Assembly: GCF_014268935.2 (NCBI RefSeq)
Contig: NZ_JABWRJ020000002.1
Coordinates: 984,001-1,048,000, forward strand
Direction of reading: 5' to 3'
Length of the DNA stretch: 64,000 bases
Source: Pseudomonas peradeniyensis
Lineage (GTDB): Bacteria; Pseudomonadota; Gammaproteobacteria; Pseudomonadales; Pseudomonadaceae
Shown: one piece after another, positions 37,192 to 45,679 of the stretch
How the letters are laid out: each line of letters begins with the position of its first letter
How positions within the stretch are numbered: position 1 is the stretch's first letter
Position numbers and translations under genes: made by a program
Notes under the pieces: generated by a model
The model's database searches: none
Told to the model about the DNA's origin: nothing
The model's input: only the letters and a program-made list of their open reading frames with translations

Positions 37192-37967
37192 GCAAGGTCA
37201 TCCTCAAGGACGCCGCCGAGCTCGAGCTGATGCGCAACGCCGGCCAACTGCTGGCCCGGGTGTTCGCCGACCTCGACGGTTTCATTCGCCCCGGTGTGAC
37301 CACGATGCAGATCAACGACCGCGCCGAGGCCTTCATCGTCGAAACCCTCAAGGCCCGCCCGGCGAGCAAGGGCCAGTACGGTTTCCCCTATTCGCTGAAC
37401 ACCTCGGTGGACCATGTGGTCTGCCATGGCATGCCCAAGGTCGACGAAGTGCTCAAGGAAGGCTCGATCGTCAACGTCGACATCACCCTGGAGCAGGGCG
37501 GCTACATTGCCGACTCGTCGAAGATGTACTGCATCGGCAAGATCGGCGACGAGGCCAGGCGCCTGGTCGACACCACCTATGCCGCCTTGTGGAAGGGCAT
37601 CGAGCAGGTGCGCCCCGGCGCGACGCTCGGCGATATCGGCCATGCCATCCAGGCCCACGCCGAGGCCGCCGGCTACAGCGTGGTGCGCGAGTACTGCGGG
37701 CACGGCATCGGCCGGCAGATGCACGAGGCACCGGAGGTGCTGCACTACGGCCAGCGCGGCCTGGGCATGGCGCTGCAAGCGGGGATGGTGTTCACCATCG
37801 AGCCGATGATCAACCAGGGCGGGCGTGGTACGCGCGGGTTGCGCGATGGTTGGACGGTGATCACCCGTGACCACAGCCTGTCGGCGCAGTGGGAGCACAC
37901 GGTGGCGGTGACCGAAAGCGGGTTCGAGGTGCTGACGCTGCGAGAGGAAGAGCAGCGGCCTGTATGA
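37188..37967 (+). CDS. map: Methionine aminopeptidase, type I
   Basis: The 259-residue enzyme has all five metal ligands of the pita-bread fold in place: Asp98, Asp109, His172, Glu205 and Glu236, plus substrate His80. It removes initiator Met from new proteins. The principal map gene of pseudomonads usually lies beside rpsB, so this is probably a second copy. Its overlap with a ParD-like gene is the odd feature. Confidence 0.92.
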   Translation: MSKVILKDAAELELMRNAGQLLARVFADLDGFIRPGVTTMQINDRAEAFIVETLKARPASKGQYGFPYSLNTSVDHVVCHGMPKVDEVLKEGSIVNVDITLEQGGYIADSSKMYCIGKIGDEARRLVDTTYAALWKGIEQVRPGATLGDIGHAIQAHAEAAGYSVVREYCGHGIGRQMHEAPEVLHYGQRGLGMALQAGMVFTIEPMINQGGRGTRGLRDGWTVITRDHSLSAQWEHTVAVTESGFEVLTLREEEQRPV

Positions 37968-38159
37968 AATTCATCCGGCAACACGCCCTTGAACCGTCAA
38001 TACTGGCCATTGGCTTCAAGCGCCGAGGATGAACAACCTTTCACCCAGGAACTTCCTGCGCGCAACCCGCTCTTATGCCGGTAGCCATTGGTCGCGGCCG
38101 CCTGCTAAGCTCGCGGCTTTACCCTGATTGCCCTCATGGCGCATGAACAAGGAAATTAC

Positions 38160-38882
38160 ATGAAACAGCATCGTTTGGCGGCTGCGGTTGCCCTGGTAGG
38201 CCTGGTCCTCGCGGGCTGCGACGCCCAGACCAGCAGCGTCGAGCTGAAGACTCCGGCACAGAAGGCCTCCTACGGTATCGGCCTGAACATGGGCAAGAGC
38301 CTGGCCCAGGAAGGCATGGACGACCTGGACTCGAAAGCCGTCGCCCAGGGCATCGAGGACGCGGTAGGCAAGAAAGAGCAGCGCATCAAGGACGAAGAGC
38401 TGGTCGAAGCCTTCACCGCCTTGCAGAAGCGCGCCGAGGAACGCCTGGCCAAGGCCAGCGAGGAAGCTGCCGCCGCCGGCAAGAAGTTCCTCGAGGAAAA
38501 CGCCAAGAAGCCTGGCGTGATCACCACCGCTTCGGGCCTGCAGTATGAAGTGGTCAAGAAGGCCGACGGCCCGCAACCCAAGCCGACCGACGTGGTCACC
38601 GTCCACTACGAAGGCAAGCTGACCGACGGCAAGGTCTTCGACAGCTCCGTCGAGCGCGGCAGCCCCATCGACCTGCCGGTCAGCGGCGTGATCCCGGGCT
38701 GGGTCGAAGGTCTGCAACTGATGCACGTCGGCGAGAAGTACAAGCTGTACATCCCGGCTGAGCTGGCCTATGGCGCCCAGAGCCCGAGCCCGCTGATCCC
38801 GGCCAACTCGGTCCTGGTCTTCGACCTGGAACTGATTGCCATCAAGGATCCGGCCAAGGCCGACCAGGCACCGGCCAAGTAA
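38160..38882 (+). CDS. FKBP-type peptidyl-prolyl isomerase, lipoprotein (Mip/FkpA-like)
   Basis: The 240-residue protein has a lipobox (VLAGC, Cys20), a helical N-terminal dimerisation domain (about 30-125, KASYGIGLNMGKSLAQ) and a C-terminal FKBP domain (VHYEGKLTDGKVFDSS to FDLELIAI). It is an envelope folding catalyst. The ATG at 38160 follows AAGGA. A strong terminator lies downstream. Confidence 0.93.
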   Translation: MKQHRLAAAVALVGLVLAGCDAQTSSVELKTPAQKASYGIGLNMGKSLAQEGMDDLDSKAVAQGIEDAVGKKEQRIKDEELVEAFTALQKRAEERLAKASEEAAAAGKKFLEENAKKPGVITTASGLQYEVVKKADGPQPKPTDVVTVHYEGKLTDGKVFDSSVERGSPIDLPVSGVIPGWVEGLQLMHVGEKYKLYIPAELAYGAQSPSPLIPANSVLVFDLELIAIKDPAKADQAPAK

Positions 38883-38900
38883 TACCCGGCCCGTTGCAAG

Positions 38901-38935
38901 AAGACGCCCCGTTTCGACGGGGCGTCGTCGTTTTC
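38901..38935 (+). terminator. Terminator of the FKBP gene
   Basis: The hairpin GACGCCCCG/CGGGGCGTC with a TTTCGA loop is followed by a T-rich stretch (GTCGTTTTC). Confidence 0.8.
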
Positions 38936-39116
38936 AGTCCGGCTTGACGCGAACCGTCGGCGTCATTCACTGTCGCAAGCAGTAGCCGCGCAGACGCGGG
39001 TGCCGGTGTCGCAAAACGTTTGCGCGGTTGAAACGGTTGTGTAAAAAACGCCCGATTCGTACCTGGCCCTTGCCCGGCGGGCACCACGCGGCGTCAATGT
39101 CGCCCTGTTCACAAGG

Positions 39117-39139
39117 TTATCCACAATAAATGTGGATAA
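39117..39139. promoter_or_regulatory. Two inverted DnaA boxes before a DUF1232 gene
   Basis: TTATCCACA (39117-39125) and its exact inverse TGTGGATAA (39131-39139) are separated by ATAAA. Each arm is a perfect match to the DnaA-box consensus TTATNCACA. They lie 22 bases upstream of the start codon, in promoter or 5' UTR position. Confidence 0.6.
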
Positions 39140-39161
39140 CCCCTGCTCCTCTGGAGGTCCC

Positions 39162-39602
39162 ATGAGCGCACCCTGGAATTTCGCCCGCTTCCTGCCCTTG
39201 GCCGAGCGCCTGCTCAGTCGTGGCCGGCTGCCGGCCCTGCTGTTCGCGGTAGCCCGCAAGGGGCCGAAGCTGGGCCAATTACGCGAGGACCTGCGCCTGA
39301 TGCAGGCGCTGTGCCTGGCCTGGTGGCGTGGCGAGTACCGCGCCGTCAGCCCCAGGGCGCTGGTGACCATCGTTGCCGGGCTGCTGTATTTCGTCAGCCC
39401 CCTGGACGCCATCCCCGACTGGTTGCTGGGTGTCGGCCTGCTCGATGACATCGCCGTGCTGGGCTGGGTGCTCAAGACCGTGGCCGATGAGCTGGGCCGT
39501 TTCAAGGCCTGGCGCGATGCCCAGTCGCCGGAACGGCTGCGGGTGGTCGAGCGTCTGCCTGATACTCCCGAGGCCCTGCGCCTTGAGCGTCCTGGCAGCT
39601 GA
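39162..39602 (+). CDS. YkvA-family (DUF1232) membrane protein
   Basis: The 146-residue protein has the DUF1232 core ALVTIVAGLLYFVSPLDAIP followed by DWLLGVGLLDDIAVLGWVL, forming one or two membrane helices. GGAGG precedes the ATG at 39162. The function of the family is not established. The pair of DnaA boxes directly upstream is unusual for it. Confidence 0.85.
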   Translation: MSAPWNFARFLPLAERLLSRGRLPALLFAVARKGPKLGQLREDLRLMQALCLAWWRGEYRAVSPRALVTIVAGLLYFVSPLDAIPDWLLGVGLLDDIAVLGWVLKTVADELGRFKAWRDAQSPERLRVVERLPDTPEALRLERPGS

Positions 39603-39636
39603 TTCCGCACAGACCCCCGAGGTTGGTAATATAATT

Positions 39637-39675
39637 GGCATAAGGGTTATGCCTACGGATTACATGCCGTAATCC
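39637..39675. promoter_or_regulatory. Two tandem perfect palindromes upstream of an XRE regulator
   Basis: GGCATAA-GGG-TTATGCC lies at 39637-39653 and GGATTAC-ATGCC-GTAATCC at 39657-39675. Both have 7-bp perfect arms, and the second ends 17 bases before the start codon. They are probably operators of the downstream helix-turn-helix protein. Confidence 0.6.
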
Positions 39676-39692
39676 AACGTCAAGGGGGTTGT

Positions 39693-40037
39693 ATGGGTAT
39701 TCAGGTCATCAGCCGGGACGGTCAGCCCGAGTACGCAGTGGTTCCCTGGGAGCACTATCAGAAGTTGCTGGCGGCCGCAGGCCAGGCGCCGGCCGTAGCT
39801 CCCGACTCAGTCAGTCACAACGAGAGCACTCAACCGAGTACCAGCCAGTCCTCCCTGGACCAGCTGGCGTCCTTGCGTCAGGCCAAGGGCCTGGCCCCGG
39901 AGCAACTGGCACGCAGTGTCGGCATTAGCCCGGCCTACCTGGCGATGATCGAGTCCGGGGAGCGACGCCCGGACGCTGCGATCCTGCGCAGCCTGGCCTG
40001 GCACCTGGGCGTGTCCGGCTGGAGCGAGCCGTCATGA
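39693..40037 (+). CDS. XRE-type helix-turn-helix regulator with Phd-like N-terminus
   Basis: The 114-residue protein has residues 1-28 (ISRDGQPEYAVVPWEHYQKL) that resemble the start of Phd/YefM antitoxins. A Ser/Gln-rich linker leads to an XRE helix-turn-helix (about 54-110, LRQAKGLAPEQLARSVGISP). This composition, the short upstream palindromes and the overlap with the next gene suggest an autoregulated two-gene module. Confidence 0.82.
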   Translation: MGIQVISRDGQPEYAVVPWEHYQKLLAAAGQAPAVAPDSVSHNESTQPSTSQSSLDQLASLRQAKGLAPEQLARSVGISPAYLAMIESGERRPDAAILRSLAWHLGVSGWSEPS

Positions 40038-40402
40038 GTCAGGTCAGGATCAGCCGTCAGCAGTGGCAGAGCCTGCTGACCGAGCTCGACCTGGCCCGCC
40101 GTCAACGCCACCTGCTCACGTACCGTGCGCTGCTCGAGCGTCTGCAATTGCCCAGCCCGGCCATGCAGACCCTGACGGCGGCCCTCGAGTACCTGGCGAC
40201 GCTCGACGCCCGCGCCGAGCAGCCGCTGCGCAGCTCGCTGGTGATCAGCCAGGGGGCCAGCCGTCTGCCGCGTACCGGGTTCTTCGAGTGTGTCGAGCGC
40301 CTGGGGCGGTTTTCCGGGCCGGTGGATGGCATGGAGGCGGCATCCTGGCATGCCTCGGAAGTGGTGCGGGTGTTCGAGTATCGCTACCCGGAAGAAGCCT
40401 GA
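40034..40402 (+). CDS. Uncharacterised protein paired with the XRE regulator
   Basis: The 122-residue soluble protein is rich in Leu and Arg, mostly helical in its first 70 residues (LLTELDLARRQRHLLTYRAL), with a mixed C-terminus (TGFFECVERLGRF, RVFEYRYPEEA). I do not recognise the family. It overlaps the XRE gene by four bases (ATGA), so the two are made together. Confidence 0.7.
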   Translation: MSQVRISRQQWQSLLTELDLARRQRHLLTYRALLERLQLPSPAMQTLTAALEYLATLDARAEQPLRSSLVISQGASRLPRTGFFECVERLGRFSGPVDGMEAASWHASEVVRVFEYRYPEEA

Positions 40403-40423
40403 AATTGGGGCTGTAGGCTGGAT

Positions 40424-40467
40424 TGTGGGAGCCGGCTTGCCGGCGAAAGGACCGCATAGCGGTCCCC
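40424..40467. repeat. REP-like hairpins after the XRE module
   Basis: GTGGGAGCCGGCTTGCCGGC is followed by a second small stem GGACCGC-ATA-GCGGTCC. It lies between the convergent XRE module and the EAL gene and may end both transcripts. Confidence 0.55.
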
Positions 40468-40471
40468 TGGT

Positions 40472-42229
40472 TTAACTCAGCACAGTCGTATCGATCAGGC
40501 TCAGGCCTGAGCCACCGCCATCCTTGGCCTGGCGCTTGGCCTGGGAGGCGAGCTCGGCCAGTTGACCGGCATCCAGCCCGTCGCAGCTGCCGGGCTCCAG
40601 CCAGACCACGCCGATCGACAGTGACAGCAAGGCGAACGTCTCCCGCTGCCCCTGGCGGTTGTGGGCGATGAAGCACCCGGCCTCCAGGTGTTCGCTACGG
40701 TAGAAGCGCCGGCATTGCCGGCCAAAAGCCTCCAGCAGCAATTGCAGGCGCTCGCGCCAGTCCGCCGAGCCCAGCACCAGCATGAAGTCATCCCCGCCGA
40801 TATGGCCGACGAAATCCCGACTCGGATCGACGCGGTCGTTCAGGCACTGGGCCAGGCACAACAGCACTTCATCGCCTCGGGCGTAGCCATAGATATCGTT
40901 GAAGGGCTTGAAACTGTCGATGTCCACGTAGCACACAGCTGCCTTGCGCCGCTGCAACAGCAGGCGCGCCAGGCACTGCTGGATCGGCACGTTGCCCGGC
41001 AGCAAGGTGAGCGGATTGGCATGCCGTGCCTGCTGGATCTTCTGCTCGGTGATCAGCTTGAGCACGTCGATCACCCGCCCCAGCCCCAGGTAACGCCCAT
41101 TCTGGGTGATGATGAAGTCCTCCTCGATACGCTGGCGCGCACGGCTGGTAAGCAGGCGGCTGACCTGCTGCAACGACTGGCCACGCTCGACGGCGAGAAA
41201 GTCCTGGCTCATCAGGCGGCTGATCGGCTTGCGCGCGAACAGGTCGGTGCCGAAGGGCTGGAGCAGGGCGTCGGCGAGCGAGTGGCGGTGGACGATGCCA
41301 CAGGGGCGGCCTTGCTCGTCCAGCACGGCGAGGGAATTGAGGTTGGCCTGTCGACGGAAAGCGTCGAGCACCTGTTGCGTGGCGGTGTCGAGGGTGACCG
41401 AGGGTTGCTGGATAAGCAGGGCGCTGAGGTCGCGGCTGTCCTCGCACAACGCAACGCCCGAGCTTGTCATTGGGGGCGGCAGGCCGAGGCTGTCCACGAC
41501 CGGAAACTCCTGGGGGCGGCCGAGCAGGTAGCCCTGGACCAGGTTCACGCCCATGTCGCCCAGTACCGCCAGTTCCTCGGCCAACTCGATGCCCTCGGCG
41601 ATCACCTGGGCACGGGAGGCACGGGCAATTTGCAGGATGGAGCCGACGAATTCGCGCTTGAGCGGGTCCTGGTGGATGCCGTCGATGAAGTGGCGGTCGA
41701 TCTTCACATAGTCCGGACGCAGCTCCGACCACAGGCGCAGGCTCGAGTAGCCGGCGCCCAGGTCGTCCAGGGCAATGGAAAAGCCCATGTCGCGGTAGTG
41801 GTGCAGGGCGTTGTACAGCAGCTGGAAATCTTCGGTGGGCGTTTGCTCGGTCAGTTCGATGACTACCCGGCTGGGCGCCAGGCCGAGCTGTTCGAGCATT
41901 TTCAGGGTGCGCCCGGACGGGTAGTCGGGCTCGACCAGGGACTCGGGCGAGACGTTGAGGAACAACTGTCCCGGCAGGTTCAGCTCGCTGAAACGGCGGC
42001 AGGCAGTTTCCCGGCACAGCACCTCCAGTTCGGCGAGGCGGCCCGCCTGGCGGGCGATGGCGAACAGGTTCAGCGGCGAGTGCAGCGGGCTGTTGGATGG
42101 CCCGCGGCTCAGGGCCTCGTAGCCGAGGATGCGCCGTTCGGAAAGGCAGACGATGGGTTGGAACAGACAGTGGACGCTGCGTTGAGCCAGGATGGCGCTC
42201 AATGCGCTGAGCTGTTCGGTGACGGTCAT
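40472..42229 (-). CDS. EAL-CBS-GGDEF signalling protein
   Basis: The 585-residue cytoplasmic protein has an N-terminal EAL phosphodiesterase domain (EAL at 38-40, ELTEQ, DDLGAGYSS, KIDRHFI), so cleavage of c-di-GMP is likely. A CBS pair follows at about 275-410. The C-terminal GGDEF domain has GGDDF at about 476-480, a Glu-to-Asp change that may leave it as a GTP-binding regulatory domain. The order EAL first and GGDEF last, with CBS between, is uncommon. The ATG at 42229 has AGGA upstream. Confidence 0.88.
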   Translation of the reverse strand: MTVTEQLSALSAILAQRSVHCLFQPIVCLSERRILGYEALSRGPSNSPLHSPLNLFAIARQAGRLAELEVLCRETACRRFSELNLPGQLFLNVSPESLVEPDYPSGRTLKMLEQLGLAPSRVVIELTEQTPTEDFQLLYNALHHYRDMGFSIALDDLGAGYSSLRLWSELRPDYVKIDRHFIDGIHQDPLKREFVGSILQIARASRAQVIAEGIELAEELAVLGDMGVNLVQGYLLGRPQEFPVVDSLGLPPPMTSSGVALCEDSRDLSALLIQQPSVTLDTATQQVLDAFRRQANLNSLAVLDEQGRPCGIVHRHSLADALLQPFGTDLFARKPISRLMSQDFLAVERGQSLQQVSRLLTSRARQRIEEDFIITQNGRYLGLGRVIDVLKLITEQKIQQARHANPLTLLPGNVPIQQCLARLLLQRRKAAVCYVDIDSFKPFNDIYGYARGDEVLLCLAQCLNDRVDPSRDFVGHIGGDDFMLVLGSADWRERLQLLLEAFGRQCRRFYRSEHLEAGCFIAHNRQGQRETFALLSLSIGVVWLEPGSCDGLDAGQLAELASQAKRQAKDGGGSGLSLIDTTVLS

Positions 42230-42245
42230 GGACTGCTTCCTGAAG

Positions 42246-42288
42246 TGAAAAAGGCCGGACGCTTGCACGTCCGGCCCTTCCATTTCAC
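42246..42288 (-). terminator. Terminator downstream of prc
   Basis: Read on the minus strand, a stem GGGCCGGACG/CGTCCGGCC is followed by TTTTT, about 50 bases past the prc stop. It also lies just upstream of the EAL gene start and so insulates it from prc. Confidence 0.8.
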
Positions 42289-42337
42289 GACAGTCCGGTG
42301 ACTGTTTGATGACAGGTCACATTATTTCGCCATCATT

Positions 42338-44419
42338 TCAGTGCTTGGCCACCGACGTGCTGAGGCCCAGATAGTCGAGCAGGATGCGACCGGTCTCGGA
42401 CAGGTAGGCATCGTCCTCGGGCTTGGTGTCGTCCGGCTCGGCGGGCAGGGCGTCCTCGTCTTCCTTTTTAAGTTCCTTGAGCGGCTCTTCGCCCTTGGCC
42501 TTGCGGCGGATGTTCTCCAGCGCCAGCTGCTTGGCCTCGATCTCATCGTGGCGGGCGCGACGTTGCTGCTCGTTGAGGCTGACGGTCTTCTCGTTCATCA
42601 GCTTCTGGGTCAGCGCCAGGCGGTCGCGGATGTAGACGAACTCGGCATCCTTGTCGCTGCGCGCCTCATGCTGCGCCTTGAGTTGGGCCAGGAACGGCTT
42701 GAACGGATCGGAAGCCGGTTTGACCACCGGGCGGATGGTGTCCCACGGCATGGCCTCCGGCAGGGCGCTTTCGCCGATTTCCTTGGTGTCGATGATCGAC
42801 GGATAGGCGATGTCCGGCAGCACGCCCTGGTGCTGGGTGCTCTGTCCGGAAACCCGGTAGAACTTGGCCAGGGTCAGCTTGAGCTCACCGTGGTTGAGCG
42901 GCTGGATGGTCTGCACGGTACCCTTGCCGAAGGTCTGGCCGCCGATGATCAGCGCGCGGTGGTAGTCCTGCATGGCACCGGCGAAGATCTCCGAGGCCGA
43001 GGCCGACAGGCGGTTTACCAGCAGCGCCAGCGGGCCTTTGTAGAAGGCGCCCGGGTTCTCGTCCTCGAGCACGTCGACACGGCCGTCGGCGTTGCGCACC
43101 AGTACGGTCGGGCCCTTCTCGATGAACAGGCTGGTCAGCTCGGTGGCTTCCTGCAACGAGCCGCCACCATTGTTGCGCAGGTCGATGACCACGCCGTCGA
43201 CTTTTTCCTTCTGCAGCTCGGTGAGCAGCTTCTTCACGTCGCGGGTGGTGCTCTTGTAGTCCGGATCGCCAGCGCGATAGGCCTTGAAGTCCAGGTAGAA
43301 CGCCGGGATCTCGATGATGCCCAGCTTGTAGTCACGCCCGTCCTGCTTGAGCTTGAGCACCGACTTCTTCGCCGCCTGCTCTTCGAGCTTGACCGCTTCG
43401 CGGGTGATCGAGACGATCTTGCTGGTCTGGTCGTTCGGCGCGTTGCTGGCCGGAATCACCTCCAGGCGCACCACCGAGCCTTTCGGGCCGCGGATCAGCT
43501 TGACCACTTCGTCCAGGCGCCAGCCGACCACGTCGACCATTTCCTTGTTGCCCTGGGCCACGCCGATGATCTTGTCGGCCGGGGCCACCTGCTTGGTCTT
43601 GGCGGCAGGGCCTGCCGGCACCAGGCGCACGATCTTGACCTGGTCGTTGTCGCTCTGCAGCACCGCGCCGATGCCTTCCAGCGACAGGCTCATGTTGATG
43701 TCGAAGTTCTCGGCGTTGTCCGGCGACAGGTAGTTGGTGTGCGGGTCGTAGGACTGGGCGAAGGTGTTGATGTAGGCCTGGAAGATGTCTTCCGCGCGGG
43801 TCTGGTCCAGGCGCGCCAGCTGGTTCTTGTAGCGCTTGATCAGGGTTTCCTGGACCTGCTTGAGTTCCTTGCCGGAGATCTTCTGGCGCAGCACCTCGTC
43901 TTTCACGCGCTTGCGCCACAGGTCGTCGAGTTCGGCCTGGTTCTTCATCCACGGCGCGTCCTTGCGGTCGACCAGCAGGTCTTCCTTGACGCTGAAGTCG
44001 ATCTTGTCGACGCCCTTGTTCAGTTCGCCCAGGGCATAGTCCAGACGCTGCTTCACGCGGTCCAGGTAGCGCTTGTAGATGGTGAAGCCGGGCTCGAGGT
44101 TGCCGCTCTTGAGGAAGTCGTCGAACTGGGTCTTCCACTTGTCGAATTCGGCGATGTCGGTCGCGGTGAAATAGCTGCGCGACGGGTCGAGCAGCTTGAT
44201 GTAGCTGTCGTAGATGATGACCGAACGGGCGTCGTCCAGCGGCGGCTTGCTGTAGTGATGGCGTTTGAGCAGCTCGACGATGTTGAGGCTGGCCACGACC
44301 TCGTCGCGGTCCGGCTGCAGGCTGTCCCACTTGTTGGCGGCGGCCGCATTGCCACCGAGCGTGAGGCTGCCCAGGCCGATCATGAGGGCGAGGGCGGTGC
44401 TGGGGAGGAAATGCTTCAT
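42338..44419 (-). CDS. prc: Tail-specific periplasmic protease Prc (CtpA-type)
   Basis: The 693-residue S41 protease has a signal peptide (LMIGLGSLTLGGNAAAAN), an N-terminal helical domain, a PDZ domain (about 225-320) and the catalytic core with Ser in RLSASASEIFAGAMQ and Lys in GGQTFGKGTVQ. A C-terminal domain ends in a Lys/Glu-rich tail. It degrades periplasmic proteins with exposed C-termini; in pseudomonads it can cleave truncated MucA and so links to AlgU control nearby. The start at 44419 begins at the signal peptide. Confidence 0.94.
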   Translation of the reverse strand: MKHFLPSTALALMIGLGSLTLGGNAAAANKWDSLQPDRDEVVASLNIVELLKRHHYSKPPLDDARSVIIYDSYIKLLDPSRSYFTATDIAEFDKWKTQFDDFLKSGNLEPGFTIYKRYLDRVKQRLDYALGELNKGVDKIDFSVKEDLLVDRKDAPWMKNQAELDDLWRKRVKDEVLRQKISGKELKQVQETLIKRYKNQLARLDQTRAEDIFQAYINTFAQSYDPHTNYLSPDNAENFDINMSLSLEGIGAVLQSDNDQVKIVRLVPAGPAAKTKQVAPADKIIGVAQGNKEMVDVVGWRLDEVVKLIRGPKGSVVRLEVIPASNAPNDQTSKIVSITREAVKLEEQAAKKSVLKLKQDGRDYKLGIIEIPAFYLDFKAYRAGDPDYKSTTRDVKKLLTELQKEKVDGVVIDLRNNGGGSLQEATELTSLFIEKGPTVLVRNADGRVDVLEDENPGAFYKGPLALLVNRLSASASEIFAGAMQDYHRALIIGGQTFGKGTVQTIQPLNHGELKLTLAKFYRVSGQSTQHQGVLPDIAYPSIIDTKEIGESALPEAMPWDTIRPVVKPASDPFKPFLAQLKAQHEARSDKDAEFVYIRDRLALTQKLMNEKTVSLNEQQRRARHDEIEAKQLALENIRRKAKGEEPLKELKKEDEDALPAEPDDTKPEDDAYLSETGRILLDYLGLSTSVAKH

Positions 44420-44563
44420 GCTGATTCGACGTGGAGGCAATTGATCACGCATAGTAGGCCGTCTTATCCGTTCGCCGGTTCCATCGGAGCCGGACGCATA
44501 CTGCAAAAAGCCTGGGACTTGGCGTTCCCAGGCTCGGTCATATGATTCAACTATGGAGGCACT

Positions 44564-45526
44564 GTGAAGGCATTGCAAGGCGTTGACGGACATGTGGCGT
44601 GGGTCGAGGCCGAGCGCCCGGCCTGCGATGCCGGGCAGGTGCGCATTCGCGTGGCCGCCGCCGGGTTGAATCGTGCCGACCTGCTGCAGCGGGCCGGGCT
44701 GTACCCGCCACCGCCCGGCGCCAGCCCTTATATGGGCCTGGAGTGCTCGGGGATCATCGAGGAGGTGGGTGCCGGCGCCGACTGGCGCGTGGGCGACCGG
44801 GTTTGCGCGCTGCTGGCCGGTGGCGGCATGGCCGAGGAGGTCGTGGTCGACGCCCGGCATGTGTTGCCGGTGCCTGAGGGCCTGAGCCTGCACGAGGCGG
44901 CGGCGGTGCCGGAGGTGTATGCCACGGCCTGGCTAAACATCTTCCAGTTGGGCGCGTTGAAAGCCGGTGAGAAGGTGCTGGTGCATGCCGGTGCCAGTGG
45001 CGTGGGCTCCGCGGCGATCCAGTTGTGCAAGGCGTTCGGTAACCCGGTGTGGGTCAGCGTTGGCTCAGCGGAGCGCCTGGCCTATTGTCAGTCCCTTGGC
45101 GCCGCAGGCGGCGTGGTGCGCAATGGCAACCTCGACGACCTGGAACTGCTTGGGCCGTTCGATGTGATCCTCGATCCGGTGGGCGCCAGCTATGGCCCGC
45201 TCAACCTCAAGCTGCTGGCCCGTGACGGGCGTTGGGTGATCATCGGCCTGATGGGCGGTCGCAAGGTCGAGCTGGACCTGGCGCTGGTGCTGGGCAAGCG
45301 CCTGGAGATTACCGGTTCGACCTTGCGCAACCGCGATGACGCGTTCAAGGCAGAGTTGTTGCGTGAGCTGCGCCAGCAGGTGTGGCCGCTGTTCGCCGAG
45401 GGGCGCCTGTCGCCACAGCTGGTCGACACCTACCCGGTGGCGTTCGCCGAGGCGGCCTATGCGGAGCTGGCGAGCAATCAAGTGTCCGGCAAGCTGGTGT
45501 TGGTGATTGATCCGACGCTCGTGTGA
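44564..45526 (+). CDS. Quinone oxidoreductase (MDR family)
   Basis: The 320-residue protein of the medium-chain reductase family is of the NAD(P)H:quinone oxidoreductase or PIG3 type, without the structural-zinc Cys cluster. Motifs: AGLNRADLLQRAGLYPPPPG, HAGASGVGSAAIQL (nucleotide-binding). The GTG start has GGAGG five bases before it. It is divergent from prc. Confidence 0.88.
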   Translation: MKALQGVDGHVAWVEAERPACDAGQVRIRVAAAGLNRADLLQRAGLYPPPPGASPYMGLECSGIIEEVGAGADWRVGDRVCALLAGGGMAEEVVVDARHVLPVPEGLSLHEAAAVPEVYATAWLNIFQLGALKAGEKVLVHAGASGVGSAAIQLCKAFGNPVWVSVGSAERLAYCQSLGAAGGVVRNGNLDDLELLGPFDVILDPVGASYGPLNLKLLARDGRWVIIGLMGGRKVELDLALVLGKRLEITGSTLRNRDDAFKAELLRELRQQVWPLFAEGRLSPQLVDTYPVAFAEAAYAELASNQVSGKLVLVIDPTLV

Positions 45527-45538
45527 TCTGGCGCATGC

Positions 45539-45661
45539 CCCTGTAGGAGCGGCCTTGTGTCGCGAAAGGGGTGCGAAGCACCCCCATCGATTGATGCGTT
45601 ATCGCTGATATCCTGGGGCCGCTTCGCGACCCTTTCGCGACACAAGGCCGCTCCTACAGGG
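45539..45661. repeat. Long inverted palindromic pair
   Basis: Perfect 32-bp arms (45539-45570 and 45630-45661) begin CCCTGTAGGAGCGGCCTTGT. A ~59-nt centre includes small hairpins. The same arms occur at 59329-59446, and a short relative at 14156-14186. It lies between the convergent quinone reductase and nadB genes and may terminate or stabilise both transcripts. Confidence 0.85.
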
Positions 45662-45679
45662 ATCGCGCAGGCCGCAACC

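Noticed and set aside
39117-39139. Inverted DnaA boxes as a replication origin
   Set aside because: There is no dnaA, dnaN or rpmH nearby, no AT-rich unwinding region and only two boxes; a regulatory site fits better.
45539-45661. Palindromic pairs as a CRISPR array
   Set aside because: There are only two inverted arms per site with no regular direct repeats or spacers, and no cas genes.
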